A stretch of 18,804 bases of DNA, taken from assembly GCA_964537965.1 (NCBI GenBank), contig CAZIDB010000080.1, positions 1 through 18,804 of the forward strand, written 5' to 3'. Positions 1 through 8,585 of this stretch are shown here, piece by piece (position 1 is the first letter of the stretch; every line of letters begins with the position of its first letter). The DNA is from SURF-24 sp964537965 (GTDB lineage Bacteria; Bacteroidota; Ignavibacteria; Ignavibacteriales; SURF-24). The position numbers and the translations under genes are program-made. The notes below the pieces were generated by a model. The model searched no databases. It saw nothing but the letters and a program-made list of their open reading frames with translations, and had not been told where the DNA came from.

Positions 1-809
1 ATCTTATAAACTTCCGAATTTGGATCTGTATAGGCAGCGTTTGTAATATCTTCACCAAACTGATGATAGATATTACTGTTGCCCCAGCAGGAAGAAAACG
101 CTCCCCACGTTGAACCATATCCTGATGAAGTTACACCGGCAAAAGCATAACGGTACATAAAATAAAAATATACATCCTGCAAAGTCTGTTGTTTAACAGT
201 TCCGGCATCATCAACAATCCCGGTATTTTTAAATACGTAATCATTAATAATGAAACTGCCGTAATCCGGGCCGGAGAATGACATTACCTTTTTTGTAACT
301 GTTATTCCCATTGAAGTATTGTACTTAACATGTACTTCTCTTTCCGCTATAAGGTTCTGATCTGTTTCATCCAGAATATCATAGCTGTTAAGGACTGTTG
401 CATTCGCATCATCTACAACAACGTTCGGGTGATTAAACTGCCCTTTAAGTTTTAGTTCAACCGGAAAGATCTGGTCTGCAGGAGGGACCGCTTTTGGCCC
501 GCTGCCGATTACTTTATAACTCTTAATTTTATTTTCAACCGGGTCATTAAAATTTTTACAGCCAATTAATAAACCTCTGAATCTCATGGTATTTTGGTCA
601 ATGCCATATTGTGCCGGCCATGAACAGTAATTCGCATTTCCCTGAGTAAACTCTCCTTCGTATTCAGCACCAACTTCATTTATAGGAGTTTGTAGTTCTG
701 AAACGCGAAGCCATCGGATATCCTGCGCATAATTATTATTTGTAAAGCAGAGGATTGAAAAGCCGATTAATGTTATTACAAATTGTATTTCAATTTTTAT
801 TTTTTTCAT
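1..809 (-). CDS. Secreted protein of unknown function, 3' end off the left edge
   Basis: An open frame reads from ATG at 809 to the window edge without a stop, giving 269 codons. The N-terminus (MKKIKIEIQFVITLIGF...NNNYAQ) is a typical Sec signal peptide: lysines, then a hydrophobic stretch, then an A-Q cleavage-like end near residue 29. The mature part begins DIRWLRVSELQTPINEVGAE and contains 'YCSWPAQYG', 'KVIGSGP' and 'GITVTKKVMSFS'. It is rich in Tyr, Asn and Gly, as extracellular beta-rich proteins often are. The start lies about 18 nt after the receptor stop, with a GAGG-type ribosome site (814-820), so the two genes are almost certainly co-transcribed. It is not SusD-like in the visible part. 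From memory, proteins of this style follow TonB receptors in Ignavibacteria and relatives, but I know no function. A C-terminal sorting tail would be expected beyond the edge and cannot be seen. Confidence 0.8.
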   Translation of the reverse strand, partial: MKKIKIEIQFVITLIGFSILCFTNNNYAQDIRWLRVSELQTPINEVGAEYEGEFTQGNANYCSWPAQYGIDQNTMRFRGLLIGCKNFNDPVENKIKSYKVIGSGPKAVPPADQIFPVELKLKGQFNHPNVVVDDANATVLNSYDILDETDQNLIAEREVHVKYNTSMGITVTKKVMSFSGPDYGSFIINDYVFKNTGIVDDAGTVKQQTLQDVYFYFMYRYAFAGVTSSGYGSTWGAFSSCWGNSNIYHQFGEDITNAAYTDPNSEVYK

Positions 810-827
810 GAATACCTCAGTCGCTTG

Positions 828-3776
828 CTAATCGGTAAAATTAAATGATACTCTTAAGCCGAAATAAATTTTCCTTGGATCAAGGAACCAGTATGTGGAA
901 GCATTGGGCATATCAATGTAGGCCTTGTCTTTATTAATCTGATCAATTCTTGACTGATTAACCTTGACCCATCTTTCGCTGACAGGAATGTTTTGATTAT
1001 CAATATACTGCCAGTAGGCGCCTGTTTTTCCTTCATAATAAATTGGTCTTGTCTTTCCGGTTTTTGTAATATCAATCTGGTTCTGATATTCCATCGGTTG
1101 AAATTCAACACCGGGTTCACGATAATCTCCAACTTTATCATCACCCGGAATGTTATCATACTGAGAGCTCTTAGGCAGGTGAAGCGATTCCATATATTCC
1201 TGATCGCCGGTATTCCATAATCTTAAAGTATTGAACAGGTTGCTTATATCCATAAACAAACCGAAATCAAATTTGCCGATGTTTATGTTCTTCTGAAATC
1301 TTAGGTTAGCACCGAAATAATCTACAGCCTGAACATTGTAAGCAACAGACGGAAGTCCTTTTGGATTCCATGTAGTCCAGTAACCTTCCTGCCAGTCAAG
1401 AACAATATTCAGTAAAAAGCCACTGAAAATTTTATGTCCAAGTATTTCCGGACCAAAATCTGCCGGTGTGTACAAACTGAAATTAGCTCTTGCATACGGC
1501 TGTGGAATCGGACGATCCTGGTATAAGTTTACCGTTGCTTCATCCCATCTTTTCTGGTCNNNNNNNNNNNNNNNNNNNNNNNNNNNNNNNNNNNNNNNNN
1601 NNNNNNNNNNNNNNNNNNNNNNNNNNNNNNNNNNNNNNNNNNNNNNNNNNNNNNNNNNNAATTTTGAATTTTCAGTTATCGGATGCGCAACACCAAGTCT
1701 TGGACTTAACTGCCATTGGGCTTTTGCATCTTCCGTCTTAAATGCTTTTGAAGAGTTATAATTAGAAGAAAAGAAAGCCGCATAGAACGGATCGAGAGCC
1801 CACCAGCTGCTGTTGGAATTGCTGTAATCCAATCTCAGACCGGCATTCATTGTAAATCCTTTCGTCTCTAATTTATCCTGAATGTATGCTGCTGCTCTGT
1901 ATGGATAGACATGCATTTGTACACGGTTATTATACTTTTCTGCTGCCTGCCCACCCGAAGCAATTGTACCGTAATCGAAATCAAGATCGTTATAATTATA
2001 TTCAATGCCGGCTTTAACAAGGTTATGAAAATTTACCTGGCTTGTAAAATCTGCTTTTACGGTAGTCGAATTAACAACCGTGTTGTCCCTTGCTCTTGCA
2101 AAATGCTGACCTCCGGTAAGTATAATTCCGTATGAATCATACGGCCAGTAACCAAACGGGTTGCTGTCTTCATAGAATCCCGGTATTACTTCATATTTTG
2201 CAGATGTATCCCTTATTGCTGCGGGACGAGTAAAATAATCTCTCCTGAAAGTCTCCACTGAAATTTCATAAAAGGTAGTTGAGTTAAGCGTATGAGTAAG
2301 TCTTCCCGCAAATGAACGCTGTCCAATATCCGAAAGACAGAAATTATAATCAGAAAATATTCCGCCAAGATCTGCAGTGCTTGAGACATAACTTATTATA
2401 CCGGCTATTTCAGTGGGCCAGTGTGGATAAAAATATGTGCCTGTAGCATCCCAGTTATGTCTAATTGTATATTGTTTTCCAATAAGACTTGATAAACGCA
2501 GCTTCATAGAAGGAGTTATATCTGATACAAGCTGCATTGCCCAACTGTAATCATGATAATCTTCTCTTGTAACCGGAAACAATAGCATATCACGATTACT
2601 TCTGTATGAAGTGAAAAATCTTAAGTCACCTAAATACGAACCCACGACTGGTATCGGTCCGCCGAATCCTGCATCGATATCGTAATCCGGTTTATTGTTG
2701 GATTGTTTCTTCCGTGTTTCGTATTCAAAAACTCTTTGTGCACCTAAAGGAGTAAGGTCATTGTCGGGATCATTGTCCGTACAAAGAATTCTTGAGATTT
2801 CATTCCAACCCATAAACTCAGGATATTGCCTGCGGGTGTATTCATCCCACTTGCCGTTACCTGTCCCCGTCCAGCAAACATCAGGGTCAAAGAACGGGCG
2901 CAAAGCAAATGAGTATGGATCTGTCACATCAAGTATTCCGTCACCTTTATAATATTTTGCCGCAGGAGGACTCATACGAACCTGGAAGTTTCCATAGTAA
3001 CCCTGTTTGCTTCCTTCGCGCGTAACTACGTTAACAATACCGCTTCTAACCTGTCCGTACTCAGCATTAAAGCCGCCGCGCTCAACAGAAATTTCTTTTA
3101 CTGAACTTAAGGCTACCTGTGTAATCGGTTCATTGTTTCTTGGATCGCGCAACGTAACGCCATCAACCTGGAAAAGTATATTATCACCGTCACCACCACG
3201 GATACTTAATCCACCGCCTACACTAACTTTACCTCTTGTATAATTTGAAACAAATGTTGGTTGGGAAGCATAACCGGGGCTACCTCCCCATCCGCCGCGA
3301 ATACCTGCCTGTAAACCAACAGCACTAACAACACTTGTAATCGGCAGTTCTTTTACTTCCTTGTCGGTTACATTAACAACACTTGTAGCAACATCCTCTT
3401 TAATAATCGGTCGTTGTGCAAGAATTGTCATTTCACTTAACTCTATTGCGGTAGATTCCAGTGCAACATCAATTCTTGTAGTCTGATCAATATTTACTCT
3501 AACTTCTTTTATAGTGGTGTTCCTGAATCCCACGAAGGAAATCTGAAGAGTATAAGCACCGGGAGGAACATCAAGGATTGTGTACTGACCATTAGCATCA
3601 GAAACAGCACCCAGCTTTGTTCCAACAACAACTATTGCTGCTCCCATTAAAGTTTCTTCAGTTGATTTGTCGGTAATAATTCCGGCTATTTTTCCTGTAG
3701 TGCCGGACCACGCGGGTGAAGTTATGATAAATATAAACAGTAGAATCGGTACAACTACCTTCTTCAGTTGTTTCAT
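828..3776 (-). CDS. TonB-dependent outer-membrane receptor with carboxypeptidase-D-like N-domain (interrupted by a gap)
   Basis: The likely role is energised import of a large substrate across the outer membrane. Domains in order: a signal peptide (residues 1 to about 24, ending PAWSG), a carboxypeptidase-regulatory-like beta-sandwich (about 27-108, 'GKIAGIITDKSTEETLMGA', 'VPPGAYTLQISFVGF'), a plug domain (about 125-260, with 'LSIRGGDGDNILFQVDGV' and 'VERGGFNAEYGQVRSGIVNVV'), then a 22-strand-type barrel ending 'IYFGLRVSFNFTD'. It lacks the SusC-style plug wording and no SusD follows, so I call it a general receptor rather than SusC. I chose ATG at 3776 over the in-frame TTG at 3782 because AAGGAG (3786-3791) sits 9 nt before the ATG but only 3 nt before the TTG. 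A 100-N gap (1560-1659) falls in the barrel. The frame happens to agree across it, but the 982-aa length is probably too short, since barrel segments usual between 'RLGVAHPITENSK' and 'DQKRWDEATVNLY' are missing. The substrate is unknown. Confidence 0.9.
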   Translation of the reverse strand: MKQLKKVVVPILLFIFIITSPAWSGTTGKIAGIITDKSTEETLMGAAIVVVGTKLGAVSDANGQYTILDVPPGAYTLQISFVGFRNTTIKEVRVNIDQTTRIDVALESTAIELSEMTILAQRPIIKEDVATSVVNVTDKEVKELPITSVVSAVGLQAGIRGGWGGSPGYASQPTFVSNYTRGKVSVGGGLSIRGGDGDNILFQVDGVTLRDPRNNEPITQVALSSVKEISVERGGFNAEYGQVRSGIVNVVTREGSKQGYYGNFQVRMSPPAAKYYKGDGILDVTDPYSFALRPFFDPDVCWTGTGNGKWDEYTRRQYPEFMGWNEISRILCTDNDPDNDLTPLGAQRVFEYETRKKQSNNKPDYDIDAGFGGPIPVVGSYLGDLRFFTSYRSNRDMLLFPVTREDYHDYSWAMQLVSDITPSMKLRLSSLIGKQYTIRHNWDATGTYFYPHWPTEIAGIISYVSSTADLGGIFSDYNFCLSDIGQRSFAGRLTHTLNSTTFYEISVETFRRDYFTRPAAIRDTSAKYEVIPGFYEDSNPFGYWPYDSYGIILTGGQHFARARDNTVVNSTTVKADFTSQVNFHNLVKAGIEYNYNDLDFDYGTIASGGQAAEKYNNRVQMHVYPYRAAAYIQDKLETKGFTMNAGLRLDYSNSNSSWWALDPFYAAFFSSNYNSSKAFKTEDAKAQWQLSPRLGVAHPITENSKXXXXXXXXXXXXXXXXXXXXXXXXXXXXXXXXXXDQKRWDEATVNLYQDRPIPQPYARANFSLYTPADFGPEILGHKIFSGFLLNIVLDWQEGYWTTWNPKGLPSVAYNVQAVDYFGANLRFQKNINIGKFDFGLFMDISNLFNTLRLWNTGDQEYMESLHLPKSSQYDNIPGDDKVGDYREPGVEFQPMEYQNQIDITKTGKTRPIYYEGKTGAYWQYIDNQNIPVSERWVKVNQSRIDQINKDKAYIDMPNASTYWFLDPRKIYFGLRVSFNFTD
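1560..1659. other. Assembly gap of 100 N inside the TonB receptor
   Basis: Exactly 100 N, the conventional placeholder length. The flanks share no visible overlap. Coding on both sides belongs to the same receptor, so the gap is internal to the gene. Its true length is unknown and probably exceeds 100 bases. Confidence 0.98.
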
Positions 3777-3785
3777 ATTCAATTA

Positions 3786-3791
3786 CTCCTT
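3786..3791 (-). promoter_or_regulatory. Shine-Dalgarno site that decides the receptor start
   Basis: Minus-strand AAGGAG lies 9 nt before ATG 3776 and 3 nt before the alternative TTG at 3782. The spacing favours the ATG and shortens the longest reading by two residues. Confidence 0.7.
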
Positions 3792-3811
3792 ACTGATTAA
3801 GTAATTTAATA

Positions 3812-3825
3812 TCGCCTGAAGGCGA
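3812..3825 (-). other. Small hairpin in the receptor leader
   Basis: The five-base stem TCGCC/GGCGA closes a four-base loop, about 36-49 nt before the receptor ATG. In the plus direction it is followed by GGTTTTT and so looks like a terminator, but no plus-strand gene lies upstream of it. In the minus direction it would form in the receptor 5' untranslated leader. It may affect mRNA stability or translation, or may be incidental. A second hairpin with the same sequence is not seen elsewhere. Confidence 0.3.
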
Positions 3826-3985
3826 GGTTTTTCGTCTCAAATACTGAAACAAAAAGTCAATTTATGATTTTACGAGCTTTAAGAAGCCTGGTTATTTATC
3901 TGATTACTCAACAAGATCCGGTTACACTCATTTGTGCAAAGAAAAAAATTTCTACTTTGCGTGATGAATATAGCAGGATTGAATT

Positions 3986-4031
3986 AACAATGCTTTTGTT
4001 AGTGTTCCAATTGTTTTAATCATTATCCCAA
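3986..4031 (-). promoter_or_regulatory. Conserved 46-bp block, copy 1 (upstream of the receptor operon)
   Basis: This block matches 15618-15663 at 42 of 46 positions, and the part at 4003-4031 is a perfect 29-bp match. Both copies are in the same orientation and both lie upstream of a minus-strand gene start (about 210 nt here, about 95 nt in the other). On the minus strand it contains AAAACAAT and, starting 21 bp further, a related AAAGCATT (6 of 8). That is a two-turn direct-repeat spacing of the kind AraC-family regulators often bind. A TGC-TATATT candidate -10 element lies downstream at 3967-3975; I see no clear -35. The function is inferred from position and repetition only. Confidence 0.5.
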
Positions 4032-4364
4032 TCTGGATTTTAAGCGTATTTTCCAAATAAATTGCTTTGTTAAGAAGAAATTATACTGATAAAAAATTTA
4101 TATGTATTGTAATAACCTTATTAAATACTACCATCCTTCCGGTCTTTGAATTATGAATCTAACCTGCTTTTCTTATCTGCAAATACATTTTTCATTCCCA
4201 TTTAACCATCTGATAATCCCCGGTTAAAATTGATATGATTAAGCTCTATTTTTAAGTGGTCAGTAGGTAAATTCTTTTATAAATTTACGGTAACTTTTAG
4301 CCGGATAATAATTAAGCAAACTTCACTTTGTTAATCTTTCAGAAACTTTAGAGTTCATTTTTGT
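4032..4364. other. AT-rich intergenic region between the shared block and the hybrid regulator
   Basis: About 330 bases without a coding frame. It must contain the promoter and leader of the plus-strand regulator at 4365. I see no convincing promoter consensus, hairpin or strong ribosome site, and the bases just before the ATG carry only a weak purine run. No second copy of the 46-bp block occurs here. Confidence 0.5.
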
Positions 4365-7300
4365 ATGATCAGTTTGGTAAAAAAATTTTTCTTCCTTTTA
4401 GCTGCAGGTAGCGCAATATTTGCCCAGTCTTACCTTAATAATTTGAAATTTGAAAAATATTCTACCTCGATGGGGTTATCTTCCAACGCTCAGCGCTGTA
4501 TTACACAGGATAAGGAAGGATTTATCTGGATAGGAACCGACGACGGTTTAAACAGGTTCGACGGAAGAACATTTAAAGTTTACAGGACAAATCAAAATGA
4601 CCCGAACAGTTTAAGAAGCAATATTATTAATTGTTTGTTCACAGACAGTAAAAGCACTCTCTGGATTGGCACAACCGCCGGTGGTTTAAGCCGATATGAT
4701 AAATACAAAGACAATTTTACCAACTACGTTTCAAGCTTAGATAGCAATTCCCTTTTAAATAATGATATTACTACTATTGCAGAAGATAATTTTAACCGTA
4801 TCTGGATTGGCACTTCAATCGGTCTTCATTTATTTGATCCTAAGATTAATGGATTCAGAAATTTTACTACTGTTACCGGGCAGCCGTTAAACTCGGGTAC
4901 CATAGCATATAACCACGTTAAGAAAATTATAGTTGATAATGATTTACTCTGGATTGGATATACAACAGGAATCCTGACTGCACTCAACACAAAAACATTG
5001 ACCTTTACACACTATAAATTATTTGATGTAAGCAGCACTACTGTAGCAGATTTTTCGGTAAATAATCTTGTACTGGATGGGAATAAAATCTGGATAAGTA
5101 CCTGGAGTAAAGGTATATGGATATTTGATAAATCAACAGGTAAAAGTTATCCGTACGAAAAAGAAAAAAGCCAGTATGTAAACTTCATTTTTAAAGATAA
5201 CATGAACAGAATATGGTACAGCCCTGAATCCAAAGGCTTGATAATGTTTGACGGAAAGAATGAAGTGAATTACCAGTTCGACGATTATGACAGGTACAGT
5301 CTTTCTTCAAATATTCTTGCTGATATTTTCCAGGATAAGCAGGGAAACCTTTGGCTGGCAAATAAACAGGGTGATCTTAATTATCTAAAACTTAACAACC
5401 CTTTTCATTCCTGGTACAAGAAACCAAGCTCGGTTTATGGTTTATCGAACAATTTGTTAACAGTAATAATCGAAGATTCAAAGAAGAGAATCTGGATTGG
5501 CTACCAGGATGGTGGTATTGATATTATTGATCCGCAGAATAAACAGTCGAGAATTCATATTAAAGGTGATAACTCAAGCGGTTTAGGACCCGGGCCTGTA
5601 ACTTCTATTTTGAATGGGAAAGATGGGACTGTTTGGATTGGCAAATACCTGGATGGACTGAAGAAATATGACGAAAAAACCGGAAGGTTTACTTCTTATA
5701 AACATATTGACGGAGATTTGGAATCTATTGCCGGTAACGATATAAGACACATAACAGAGGACCAGAACGGAAACCTGTGGCTTGCAATTCATGGAGGCGG
5801 CATTGATAAGTTCGATCCGAAGACAGGAAAGTTTTTTCACTACAGAAGAAATGATAATAATCCATCGACAACAATTATAAGCGATTGGACTTTTACTGCA
5901 GTATGCGACAAGAATAATAACATCTGGGTTGGTACAATTGCGGGTGTGTCTGTGCTTTCTGAGAAAAGCGCTATAGTAAAACATTATCTTGCAAATGCAC
6001 CAGACGGACAAGACTTAAGCAATAACCTGTCAAGAGTAATTTATATAGATTCAAAAGATTATGTATGGATAGGAACAATTGATGGATTGAATAAATTAGA
6101 TCCCAGGACAAATTCAATAAAGAAATATTTCACCGGTGATGGATTACCTAATACAGTCATCCTTGGAATTCTTGAAGATAATAACAATGATTTATGGATT
6201 AGTACTGCTAAAGGATTATCAAAATTCTTAAGACAAAAAGAGAAGTTTAAAAATTTTTCCGTGCTTGATGGACTTGTCACTGATGAATTTAATATGTTCT
6301 CTTCATTCAAAAGTCCTACCGGTGAATTATACTTTGGCGGGCGAGATGGTTTGAATTATTTCCATCCTGACAGTATTAAAACTAATACATATATTCCGCC
6401 GGTTTATATAACTGATTTCAAACTGTTCAATCAATCGGCTCCCGTAAAAAGAGAAAATGTTCAACAGGATTTTTACTTACCGGAAGAAATCAGTTTCTGC
6501 AAAGAAGTTACTCTTGAATATCACCAGAATGTTATTACTATTGAATTCATCGCGCTTAATTATCTTAACCTTGAAAAGAACCAGTACCGTTATAAGCTTG
6601 AAGGATTTGATAAAAACTGGACACTGCCGGGTTACAAACGGGAAGTAACATATACAAACCTTCCTCCCGGCGAATATGTATTTAAAGTCATCGCATCAAA
6701 TAATGACGGCGTCTGGAATACACAAGGCGCATCTCTCAGCATAATAGTTAAACCTCCGTTATGGAGGACAAAATGGGCTTACGCATTTTATATTATTCTT
6801 TTAATTGTTCTTCTCTATTACTTCAGGAAAATAATTCTTCATGAAGCAAAAGTTAAAAGAACAATAGAGATGGAAGAACTTGAGATACAGAAGCTGCAGG
6901 AAATGGATAACCTGAAAATGCAGTTCTTCTCAAATGTATCCCATGAATTCCGAACTCCTTTAACATTAATCGTTGGACCGATTGAAAAACTTATTCGGAC
7001 AACCAAAGATGAACTTCAGCAGGTACAGCTTAAACTTGTTTACAGGAATGCTAACCGCCTTTTAAGAATGATTAACCAGCTAATGGACTTCAGGAAAATT
7101 GAAGAGGCAAGACTTGAGCTTAATGCAACACCGGGAGATATCATAAATTTTATAAAAGATATTGTAAGTTCGTTTGAGCAGGAAGCAAAACACAGGAATA
7201 TAGATTTTACTTACATTCCTTCGCATGAGTCTTACCAGCTATACTTCGATTCCGATAAACTTGAAAAAATAATTTTTAATCTTCTTTCCAATGCTTTTAA

Positions 7301-8480
7301 GTATACACCGGATAGCGGAGAAATTTCCATAAGTGTTTTAGTAGATAATGAACCGGGCTCATCAAATAATTTTATTATTAAAGTGAAAGACTCCGGTATT
7401 GGAATAGCAAAAGATCTGCTGCCGAAAATATTCGACAGGTTTTACCAGGTTAAAAATCAAAGAACTAACCAGGGAACAGGAATTGGTTTATCTTTTACTT
7501 ATGAACTTGTTAAACTACACCAGGGACAAATAAACGTTGAAAGCGAACCGGAACACGGTTCAGAATTCATCGTATCATTACCGGTATGGTTAAACGAAGA
7601 ACAATTACCGAAACATATTTCGGTTAATAAAACAACTGAACCGGTACAGGATTTTAGTATCTCAACCATTACTCAAAGCAATTTAGAAATTAAAAACGCT
7701 GTCGAATCAAACAATCTTCCACGAATATTAATAATAGAAGATAACGCCGACATGCGACTTTATATTAAGAATGAATTTTCCGACAGCTACAAAATTTCTG
7801 AAGCTCACAACGGCACGGTTGGATTAGAAAAGGCTTTTGAGGAAATGCCGGACGCAATTATTTGCGATGTTATGATGCCCGGTATAGACGGTTACCAGGT
7901 TTGCAAAACTTTAAAGCAGGACGAGAGGACAAGTCATATTCCGTTAGTAATGCTAACTGCAAAAAGTTCTGAGCAGCATACAATTGAAGGATTTGAAAGC
8001 GGTGCCGATGATTATGTCGCCAAGCCGTTCAATTCTGCTTTACTTAGAACAAGAATAAAAAATTTAATTGAATCAAGAATTACACTTCGAAAGAAATTTA
8101 TAAAGGATCCGTTCGCTACAATTAAAGATATATCTCCTTCAAAGACGGATGAAAAACTTCTTAAAAAAGCATACGAAATTGTGGAAAAGAATATTGAGAA
8201 CGCAGATTTTGAAGTAACTGATTTTGCAAATGAGATGTGTATGAGTCGCACACAATTATACCGGAAGATTCAGGCAATATCAGGTCAGTCTGTAAAAGAA
8301 TTTATCCGTATCATCCGTTTGAAAAAAGCTGCCGAGTTATTATTAACTACAGATCAGAACGTCTCCGAGATTTCCGTAGCAGTTGGATTTAATTCTCTGT
8401 CATACTTTACTTCTTCATTCACTGAGTACTTTGGTATGAGCCCAACCAAATATTTGGAGAAACACACAAGGAAAAATTGA
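4365..8480 (+). CDS. Hybrid two-component system sensor histidine kinase/response regulator (HTCS type)
   Basis: A single-protein phosphorelay that senses a ligand in the periplasm and binds DNA in the cytoplasm. In Bacteroidota such proteins usually control carbohydrate-use loci. Layout of the 1371 aa: a signal peptide (1 to about 20, ending IFAQ); 14 Reg_prop blades with WIG/WLA-type motifs (about 45-690), enough for two seven-bladed propellers; a Y_Y_Y domain (about 717-790, 'YRYKLEGFDKNW', 'LPPGEYVFKV'); a membrane segment (804-824, WAYAFYIILLIVLLYYF); HisKA with phospho-His860 in 'SNVSHEFRTPL'; HATPase with N-box 'NLLSNAFKYTP' (972), 'DSGIGIA' (1009) and 'GTGIGLSF' (1037); a receiver (about 1119-1235) with acidic 'EDN', Asp1168 in 'CDVMMPG' and Lys1220 in 'AKPF'; and an AraC-type HTH (about 1275-1371, 'MSRTQLYRKI', 'VGFNSLSYFTSSF'). 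All catalytic residues are present, so it appears functional. It is divergent from the receptor and convergent with GH31, making both plausible targets. Confidence 0.96.
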   Translation: MISLVKKFFFLLAAGSAIFAQSYLNNLKFEKYSTSMGLSSNAQRCITQDKEGFIWIGTDDGLNRFDGRTFKVYRTNQNDPNSLRSNIINCLFTDSKSTLWIGTTAGGLSRYDKYKDNFTNYVSSLDSNSLLNNDITTIAEDNFNRIWIGTSIGLHLFDPKINGFRNFTTVTGQPLNSGTIAYNHVKKIIVDNDLLWIGYTTGILTALNTKTLTFTHYKLFDVSSTTVADFSVNNLVLDGNKIWISTWSKGIWIFDKSTGKSYPYEKEKSQYVNFIFKDNMNRIWYSPESKGLIMFDGKNEVNYQFDDYDRYSLSSNILADIFQDKQGNLWLANKQGDLNYLKLNNPFHSWYKKPSSVYGLSNNLLTVIIEDSKKRIWIGYQDGGIDIIDPQNKQSRIHIKGDNSSGLGPGPVTSILNGKDGTVWIGKYLDGLKKYDEKTGRFTSYKHIDGDLESIAGNDIRHITEDQNGNLWLAIHGGGIDKFDPKTGKFFHYRRNDNNPSTTIISDWTFTAVCDKNNNIWVGTIAGVSVLSEKSAIVKHYLANAPDGQDLSNNLSRVIYIDSKDYVWIGTIDGLNKLDPRTNSIKKYFTGDGLPNTVILGILEDNNNDLWISTAKGLSKFLRQKEKFKNFSVLDGLVTDEFNMFSSFKSPTGELYFGGRDGLNYFHPDSIKTNTYIPPVYITDFKLFNQSAPVKRENVQQDFYLPEEISFCKEVTLEYHQNVITIEFIALNYLNLEKNQYRYKLEGFDKNWTLPGYKREVTYTNLPPGEYVFKVIASNNDGVWNTQGASLSIIVKPPLWRTKWAYAFYIILLIVLLYYFRKIILHEAKVKRTIEMEELEIQKLQEMDNLKMQFFSNVSHEFRTPLTLIVGPIEKLIRTTKDELQQVQLKLVYRNANRLLRMINQLMDFRKIEEARLELNATPGDIINFIKDIVSSFEQEAKHRNIDFTYIPSHESYQLYFDSDKLEKIIFNLLSNAFKYTPDSGEISISVLVDNEPGSSNNFIIKVKDSGIGIAKDLLPKIFDRFYQVKNQRTNQGTGIGLSFTYELVKLHQGQINVESEPEHGSEFIVSLPVWLNEEQLPKHISVNKTTEPVQDFSISTITQSNLEIKNAVESNNLPRILIIEDNADMRLYIKNEFSDSYKISEAHNGTVGLEKAFEEMPDAIICDVMMPGIDGYQVCKTLKQDERTSHIPLVMLTAKSSEQHTIEGFESGADDYVAKPFNSALLRTRIKNLIESRITLRKKFIKDPFATIKDISPSKTDEKLLKKAYEIVEKNIENADFEVTDFANEMCMSRTQLYRKIQAISGQSVKEFIRIIRLKKAAELLLTTDQNVSEISVAVGFNSLSYFTSSFTEYFGMSPTKYLEKHTRKN

Positions 8481-8485
8481 ATATT

Positions 8486-8585
8486 NNNNNNNNNNNNNNN
8501 NNNNNNNNNNNNNNNNNNNNNNNNNNNNNNNNNNNNNNNNNNNNNNNNNNNNNNNNNNNNNNNNNNNNNNNNNNNNNNNNNNNNN
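8486..8585. other. Assembly gap of 100 N between the regulator and GH31 3' ends
   Basis: Exactly 100 N starting 5 bases after the regulator stop. The flanks share no visible overlap. The GH31 frame is open up to its right edge and lacks its usual C-terminal 200 or more residues, so the true gap is probably several hundred bases. Confidence 0.98.

Noticed and set aside
3986..4031. Possible sigma-54 promoter in the shared block, from TTGG...GC on the minus strand.
   Set aside because: The distance between GG and GC is wrong in both copies and differs between them.
4365..6450. Periodic WIG-type motifs considered as DNA-level tandem repeats.
   Set aside because: The periodicity is protein-level beta-propeller structure; the DNA copies are too diverged to be recent repeats.
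8415..8585. Extension of the GH31 frame through the gap into 'YSIFPCVFLQIFGW...'.
   Set aside because: The residues beyond the N run are antisense to the end of the hybrid regulator and do not resemble a GH31 C-terminus.
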